This document shows positions 60,265 to 64,000 of a stretch of 64,000 nucleotides of DNA, in pieces (within the stretch, counting starts at the first letter, position 1; each line of letters starts with the position of its first letter). Location: the NCBI RefSeq assembly GCF_030717955.1, contig NZ_JAUZVY010000001.1, forward strand, positions 868,001-932,000. The letters are read 5' to 3'. The notes under the pieces are model-generated. The model worked only from the letters and a program-made list of their open reading frames with translations, made no database searches and was not told where the DNA came from. Origin of the DNA: Alkalimonas delamerensis. Its GTDB lineage: Bacteria > Pseudomonadota > Gammaproteobacteria > Enterobacterales > Alteromonadaceae. The translations under genes and the position numbers were made by a program.

Positions 60265-61353
60265 GTGACGGACTTATTGTCACAAGATGAAATTGATGCC
60301 TTATTACACGGCGTTGATGACATTGAAGAAGAAGAAATTGACGAGGCAGGTGGTGGCCCTGGCCGCTCAGCTACCGAGTACGATTTCTCCTCACAAGACC
60401 GGATTGTCCGGGGGCGGATGCCGACTCTGGAGCTGGTCAACGAACGCTTTGCCCGTCATATGCGGATCAGCTTGTTTAACATGATGCGGCGCTCTGCTGA
60501 AGTCTCGATCAATGGTGTGCAGATGATCAAGTTCGGTGAGTACGTGCATACCCTTTTTGTCCCAACCAGTTTGAACATGGTGCGCTTTCGTCCCTTAAAA
60601 GGCACTGGGCTTATTACCATGGAAGCCCGTCTGGTGTTTATTCTGGTCGACAACTTCTTTGGCGGTGATGGTCGTTACCATGCCAAAATCGAAGGGCGTG
60701 AATTTACCCCGACCGAGCGTCGTATTATTCAGATGCTGCTCAAGCTGATTTTTGAAGATTACAAAGAGGCCTGGGCGCCCGTCATGGACGTTTCCTTTGA
60801 GTACCTGGACTCTGAAGTGAATCCGGCCATGGCCAACATTGTCAGCCCAACCGAAGTGGTGGTGATCAGCTCCTTTCATATCGAGCTGGATGGCGGTGGA
60901 GGCGACTTTCACGTTGCCTTACCTTATTCCATGCTGGAGCCCATCCGGGAGTTGCTTGATGCCGGGGTGCAAAGCGATAAAGAAGATACCGATTTGCGCT
61001 GGAGTAAGGCCATGCGCGATGAAATCATGGATGTGGAAGTGGACTTGACCACCAAAATGCTGGATGTGGATTTAACGCTGCAAGAAGTGATGGACTTAAA
61101 GGCAGGCGACATTATTCCGGTTGAGTTGCCGGAGCACATCACTGTATTGATTGAAGACTTGCCAACCTTCCGCGCTAAAATGGGCCGGTCCCGCGACAGT
61201 GTGGCATTGAAGATTATTGAGAAAATTAAGCGACCGGAGTCGGTCAAGTCTGAGTTGCATGTCTTTACCAAGGGTGGACGCAGACTGGATAGTGACGCCG
61301 ATATCTCCGAACTGGAAGCCGATTTAAACTTGTCGGCGCGGAATGAGGATTAG
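60265..61353 (+). CDS. fliM: Flagellar motor switch protein FliM
   Basis: C-ring protein of 362 aa. N-terminal CheY-P-binding segment LLSQDEIDALLHGV, middle CheC-like domain (EFTPTERRIIQMLLKLIFEDYKEAW), and C-terminal SpoA domain. GTG start at 60265 with AAAAGGG upstream. Confidence 0.97.
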   Translation: MTDLLSQDEIDALLHGVDDIEEEEIDEAGGGPGRSATEYDFSSQDRIVRGRMPTLELVNERFARHMRISLFNMMRRSAEVSINGVQMIKFGEYVHTLFVPTSLNMVRFRPLKGTGLITMEARLVFILVDNFFGGDGRYHAKIEGREFTPTERRIIQMLLKLIFEDYKEAWAPVMDVSFEYLDSEVNPAMANIVSPTEVVVISSFHIELDGGGGDFHVALPYSMLEPIRELLDAGVQSDKEDTDLRWSKAMRDEIMDVEVDLTTKMLDVDLTLQEVMDLKAGDIIPVELPEHITVLIEDLPTFRAKMGRSRDSVALKIIEKIKRPESVKSELHVFTKGGRRLDSDADISELEADLNLSARNED

Positions 61354-61358
61354 TGACG

Positions 61359-61745
61359 ATGGCTGATGATAAAGACACCATGGATGAATGGGCAGCTGCC
61401 ATGGCTGAAGCCGAAGGCTCGGACGGTGCGAGTCCTGTTGAGCTGGATGAATTGAAAGAGGAAAGCCCAGCGGGTGGTGAAGACAAATTAAAGCTGGATA
61501 CCATTTTGGATATTCCGGTCACCATTTCGATGGAAGTAGGGCGCTCCAAAATCAGTATCCGCAACTTGTTGCAACTCAATCAGGGTTCCGTGGTTGAGCT
61601 GGAGCGGGTCGCTGGTGAGCCGCTGGATGTTTTGGTCAATGGTACCCTGATAGCGCATGGCGAAGTGGTGGTGGTGAACGATAAATTCGGTATCCGCCTG
61701 ACCGATGTGATCAGTCAAATTGAACGTATTAAGAAGTTACGCTAA
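61359..61745 (+). CDS. fliN: Flagellar motor switch protein FliN
   Basis: C-ring protein of 128 aa. The SpoA domain fills the C-terminal 80 residues (LDIPVTISMEVGRSKISIRNLLQLNQGSVVELERVAGEPLDVLVNG). ATG 61359 was chosen; a GTG two codons earlier overlaps the fliM stop. The fliO ATG overlaps its stop. Confidence 0.96.
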   Translation: MADDKDTMDEWAAAMAEAEGSDGASPVELDELKEESPAGGEDKLKLDTILDIPVTISMEVGRSKISIRNLLQLNQGSVVELERVAGEPLDVLVNGTLIAHGEVVVVNDKFGIRLTDVISQIERIKKLR

Positions 61746-62320
61746 TGCGAGCAGTGTTTTTCTACGGGCTTTTTTTCTGTGCAGTGCTCAGTGGTGCCCT
61801 TGTTGCCGCTGAGCCAGAGTCTGCCGCTGAGCCGGAGTTGACCACTGAAGCTGAGATCGTTGCTGCTGAGCATGAGCCCAGCAGTGCAGTCGAGGTTGAT
61901 GCGGTGCTTGAGGGCATGGAGCCTACCTCAACACAAGAAACTGCCAGCTCACCTTACCGCTTTAGCCGGGACAGAGCCGGGGGCGATCAGACGCTGAGTC
62001 GGGCTGGCTCAAGTTCTGGGTTATCGCTCGGTCAAATCGTCATTTCTCTGGCTTTTGTAATCCTGATGGTGGTGTTGCTGGGCTGGTCTTTCAAAAAATT
62101 GACACTGCGCATTCCCGGCAGCCAACACATGAAGGTAATTACCACCATTCCGTTAGGGCCGAAAGAGCGATTGTTAGTTGTTGAAATGCAAGGGAAACAA
62201 CGGGTTTTGGGTGTGACCGCTCAGCAGATAAATTACCTGTTTGAGCTGGAAGAGCCCCTGCCTGAAGAAAAGTTGGCATCAGAATTTCATAGTCAGTTGC
62301 AATCGTGGATGAAAAAGTAA
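61745..62320 (+). CDS. fliO: Flagellar biosynthesis protein FliO
   Basis: Export-gate assembly protein of 191 aa. It has a signal-like start, a glutamate/alanine-rich periplasmic segment, one membrane helix (about 96-116), and the FliO motif LRIPGSQHMKVITTIPLGPKERLLVVEMQGKQRVLGVT. Length and position are normal. Confidence 0.92.
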   Translation: MRAVFFYGLFFCAVLSGALVAAEPESAAEPELTTEAEIVAAEHEPSSAVEVDAVLEGMEPTSTQETASSPYRFSRDRAGGDQTLSRAGSSSGLSLGQIVISLAFVILMVVLLGWSFKKLTLRIPGSQHMKVITTIPLGPKERLLVVEMQGKQRVLGVTAQQINYLFELEEPLPEEKLASEFHSQLQSWMKK

Positions 62321-62329
62321 AAATGCTCT

Positions 62330-63076
62330 ATGTTGCGACTTATTCTGGTGTTGTTGGCGCTTGGCCTTAGCCCTGCTGTTTTTGCTGATGTCGGCACCTT
62401 GCAGGCCATCAGTGTTACCACCAACCCGGATGGCTCTCAGGAATACAGTGTAACGCTGCAAGTCCTAGCCATCATGACCGCGCTGAGTTTTATCCCGGCG
62501 ATGGTCATTATGATGACCAGCTTTACCCGCATCATCGTGGTGCTGGCGATTTTGCGCCAGGCCATCGGTTTGCAACAGTCCCCCTCAAATCAGCTGTTGA
62601 TTGGCATCGCGCTTTTTCTGACCTTTTTTATCATGTCGCCGGTACTCAATGAAATCAATCATCAGGCGCTGCAACCCTATTTAGCGGAAGAGAAAACGTC
62701 GCTGGAAGCGGTGCAGCAAGCCATTATTCCACTGAAAGAATTTATGCTGCACCAGACCCGGTTGCGTGACTTGGATACCTTTGCCAGCATTGCCGGGGTG
62801 GAGGAAGTGGATAATTTGATGGATCTGCCTATCACGGTGATTATTCCGGCCTTTATCACCAGTGAGCTAAAAACGGCTTTTCAGATTGGCTTTATGTTGT
62901 TTATTCCATTTTTGATCATTGATTTGGTGGTGGCCAGTGTTCTGATGGCGATGGGGATGATGATGTTGTCGCCGATGATCATTTCTTTGCCCTTTAAATT
63001 GATGATGTTTGTGTTGGTGGATGGCTGGATCCTGGTGATGGGAACCATGGCCACCAGCTTTGGATTGGGGACCTAA
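62330..63076 (+). CDS. fliP: Flagellar export gate protein FliP
   Basis: Gate protein of 248 aa with signal peptide and four helices. FIPAMVIMMTSFTRIIVVLAILRQAIGLQQSPSNQLLIGIALFLTFF is highly conserved in FliP. Five FliP subunits form the export gate with FliQ and FliR. ATG 62330. Confidence 0.97.
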   Translation: MLRLILVLLALGLSPAVFADVGTLQAISVTTNPDGSQEYSVTLQVLAIMTALSFIPAMVIMMTSFTRIIVVLAILRQAIGLQQSPSNQLLIGIALFLTFFIMSPVLNEINHQALQPYLAEEKTSLEAVQQAIIPLKEFMLHQTRLRDLDTFASIAGVEEVDNLMDLPITVIIPAFITSELKTAFQIGFMLFIPFLIIDLVVASVLMAMGMMMLSPMIISLPFKLMMFVLVDGWILVMGTMATSFGLGT

Positions 63077-63078
63077 CC

Positions 63079-63348
63079 ATGAGCCCTGAAGTCTTTGTCG
63101 ATGTGCTGCGCGATGCGCTCTACATCGTTATCTTGTTGGTCAGCGCTATTATTTTGCCCTCGCTCTTTGTCGGCTTGATTGTCGCGGTGTTTCAGGCGGC
63201 TACCTCGATTAACGAACAGACGCTGAGCTTCTTACCTCGTTTGATTGTGACCATTCTAGCACTTATTTTCGGTGGCCACTGGCTGACCCGGGTGATCATG
63301 GATTTCACTGAAGGTTTGATCCTCAGCATTCCTTCTGTAGTCGGCTGA
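63079..63348 (+). CDS. fliQ: Flagellar export gate protein FliQ
   Basis: Small membrane protein of 89 aa with two helices. ATSINEQTLSFLPRLIVTILALIFGGHWL is the family hallmark. Two bases after fliP. Confidence 0.97.
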   Translation: MSPEVFVDVLRDALYIVILLVSAIILPSLFVGLIVAVFQAATSINEQTLSFLPRLIVTILALIFGGHWLTRVIMDFTEGLILSIPSVVG

Positions 63349-63359
63349 GCGAGAAGGCA

Positions 63360-64000
63360 ATGGACTTTCATCTCGACCTTATCATGCAGACCCTGGCAGA
63401 CTTTTTGTTGCCGATGGCCAGAGTGAGTGGGGTCTTTATGATTATGGCAGGCCTAGGCACCCGCAATGTGCCGATGCGGATCCGCATTGTGTTGATTGTG
63501 GCGCTGACCGTGATGATTATGCCGGTGATCCCGCCAGTGCCTAACCCCGATTTGATGTCGTTTCGCATGGTGCTGCAGGTGATGCAACAGGTCACGCTGG
63601 GCTTTGCCATCGGTTTTATGACGCTGATTTTCGTCAATACCTTTATTATTGCCGGTCAGGTGTTGGCAACTCAGAGTGGTTTAGCCTTTGCGTCCATGGT
63701 GGATCCTGCCAGTGGTGTCAGTGTGCCGGCAATCGGTCAGTTTTATCTGATTTTGGCCACCTTGCTGTTTTTTATTTTTGATGGGCATCTGATTACCATT
63801 CAGATGCTGGTGCTGAGCTTTGATACCTTACCCATTACCGATGCCTGGTGGTCACGCTTGCAAATTTGGCAACTGATTGAGTTTGCCGGCTGGATGTTTG
63901 CCACCGCCTTGTCCATTACGCTGGCCCCTATTATAGCGATGCTGGTGGTCAACCTGTCGTTCGGCATTATGACCCGTGCTGCGCCGCAGTTGAATATCTT
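63360..64000 (+). CDS. fliR: Flagellar export gate protein FliR (3' end outside window)
   Basis: 213 codons are visible before the window ends. Read directly from ATG 63360: membrane protein with RVSGVFMIMAGLGTRNVP, LGFAIGFMTLIFVNTFIIAGQ and LATQSGLAFASMVDPASG, all typical of FliR. GAGAAGGC precedes the start. About 45-50 residues are missing. Confidence 0.95.
   Translation, partial: MDFHLDLIMQTLADFLLPMARVSGVFMIMAGLGTRNVPMRIRIVLIVALTVMIMPVIPPVPNPDLMSFRMVLQVMQQVTLGFAIGFMTLIFVNTFIIAGQVLATQSGLAFASMVDPASGVSVPAIGQFYLILATLLFFIFDGHLITIQMLVLSFDTLPITDAWWSRLQIWQLIEFAGWMFATALSITLAPIIAMLVVNLSFGIMTRAAPQLNI

Noticed and set aside
1..64000. tRNA, rRNA, CRISPR array or prophage
   Set aside because: No cloverleaf, rRNA-like or spaced direct-repeat pattern, and no phage structural or integrase genes were seen.

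Overview
The window looks like chromosome from a free-living, flagellated gammaproteobacterium of the Alteromonadales type, close to Rheinheimera, Alishewanella or Alkalimonas. This is a judgement from gene content and order (smrB/prmB-aroC, dsbB beside fadR, yfcL, fklB, an ast-type pair with a DUF1338 gene, SO_0444-type efflux, the fliE-fliR block), not from a database search. There is no rRNA, tRNA, CRISPR array, prophage or intact transposase gene. The only mobile-looking DNA is a small family of terminal-inverted-repeat elements.

Layout. 1-5.0 kb: a membrane GGDEF/EAL protein (its last residues lie outside the window) and a pitrilysin-type protease, both on the minus strand. 5.2-14.9 kb: housekeeping genes (sixA, smrB, prmB-aroC-MFS, a TorF-type porin, an aldehyde dehydrogenase, a COG3199 kinase-yfcL pair, fklB, dsbB). 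15-18.1 kb: fadR, then a three-domain sulfur enzyme (cysteine desulfurase, ETHE1-type metallo-hydrolase and rhodanese in one chain). 18.1-25.8 kb: an ECF sigma/ChrR pair, azoreductase, a secreted S9 peptidase, a DUF5610 protein, a MATE exporter and a DUF4136 lipoprotein. 25.9-31 kb: a manganese riboswitch ahead of a GDT1-type exporter, a GNAT enzyme, and an Lrp regulator divergent from arginine-succinyltransferase pathway genes plus DUF1338. 31.3-35 kb: an FG-GAP secreted protein and an ABC exporter.

35.0-39.9 kb: a tightly packed six-gene minus-strand operon (DUF1445, pxpA, pxpB, pxpC, DUF4392, D-amino-acid transaminase). It reads as a D-glutamate/5-oxoproline recycling pathway. DUF1445 and DUF4392 are the two halves of animal D-glutamate cyclase, here encoded as separate genes at either side of the oxoprolinase.

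40.2-50.6 kb: a DMT transporter, a solute-binding-like protein, a ZntR-type regulator with its efflux permease behind a classical long-spacer MerR-family promoter, and a divergent copper-type RND locus whose adaptor carries a tandemly duplicated DUF3347 domain. 50.7-51.5 kb: a cold-shock protein and a VOC protein. 51.7-64.0 kb: the flagellar block fliEFGHIJKLMNOPQ and the start of fliR, behind a sigma-54 promoter.

The most unusual items are the triple-domain sulfur enzyme with a perfect palindrome just upstream, the split D-glutamate cyclase operon, and the terminal-inverted-repeat family, one copy of which carries a nested 43-bp insertion and supplies the smrB stop codon.
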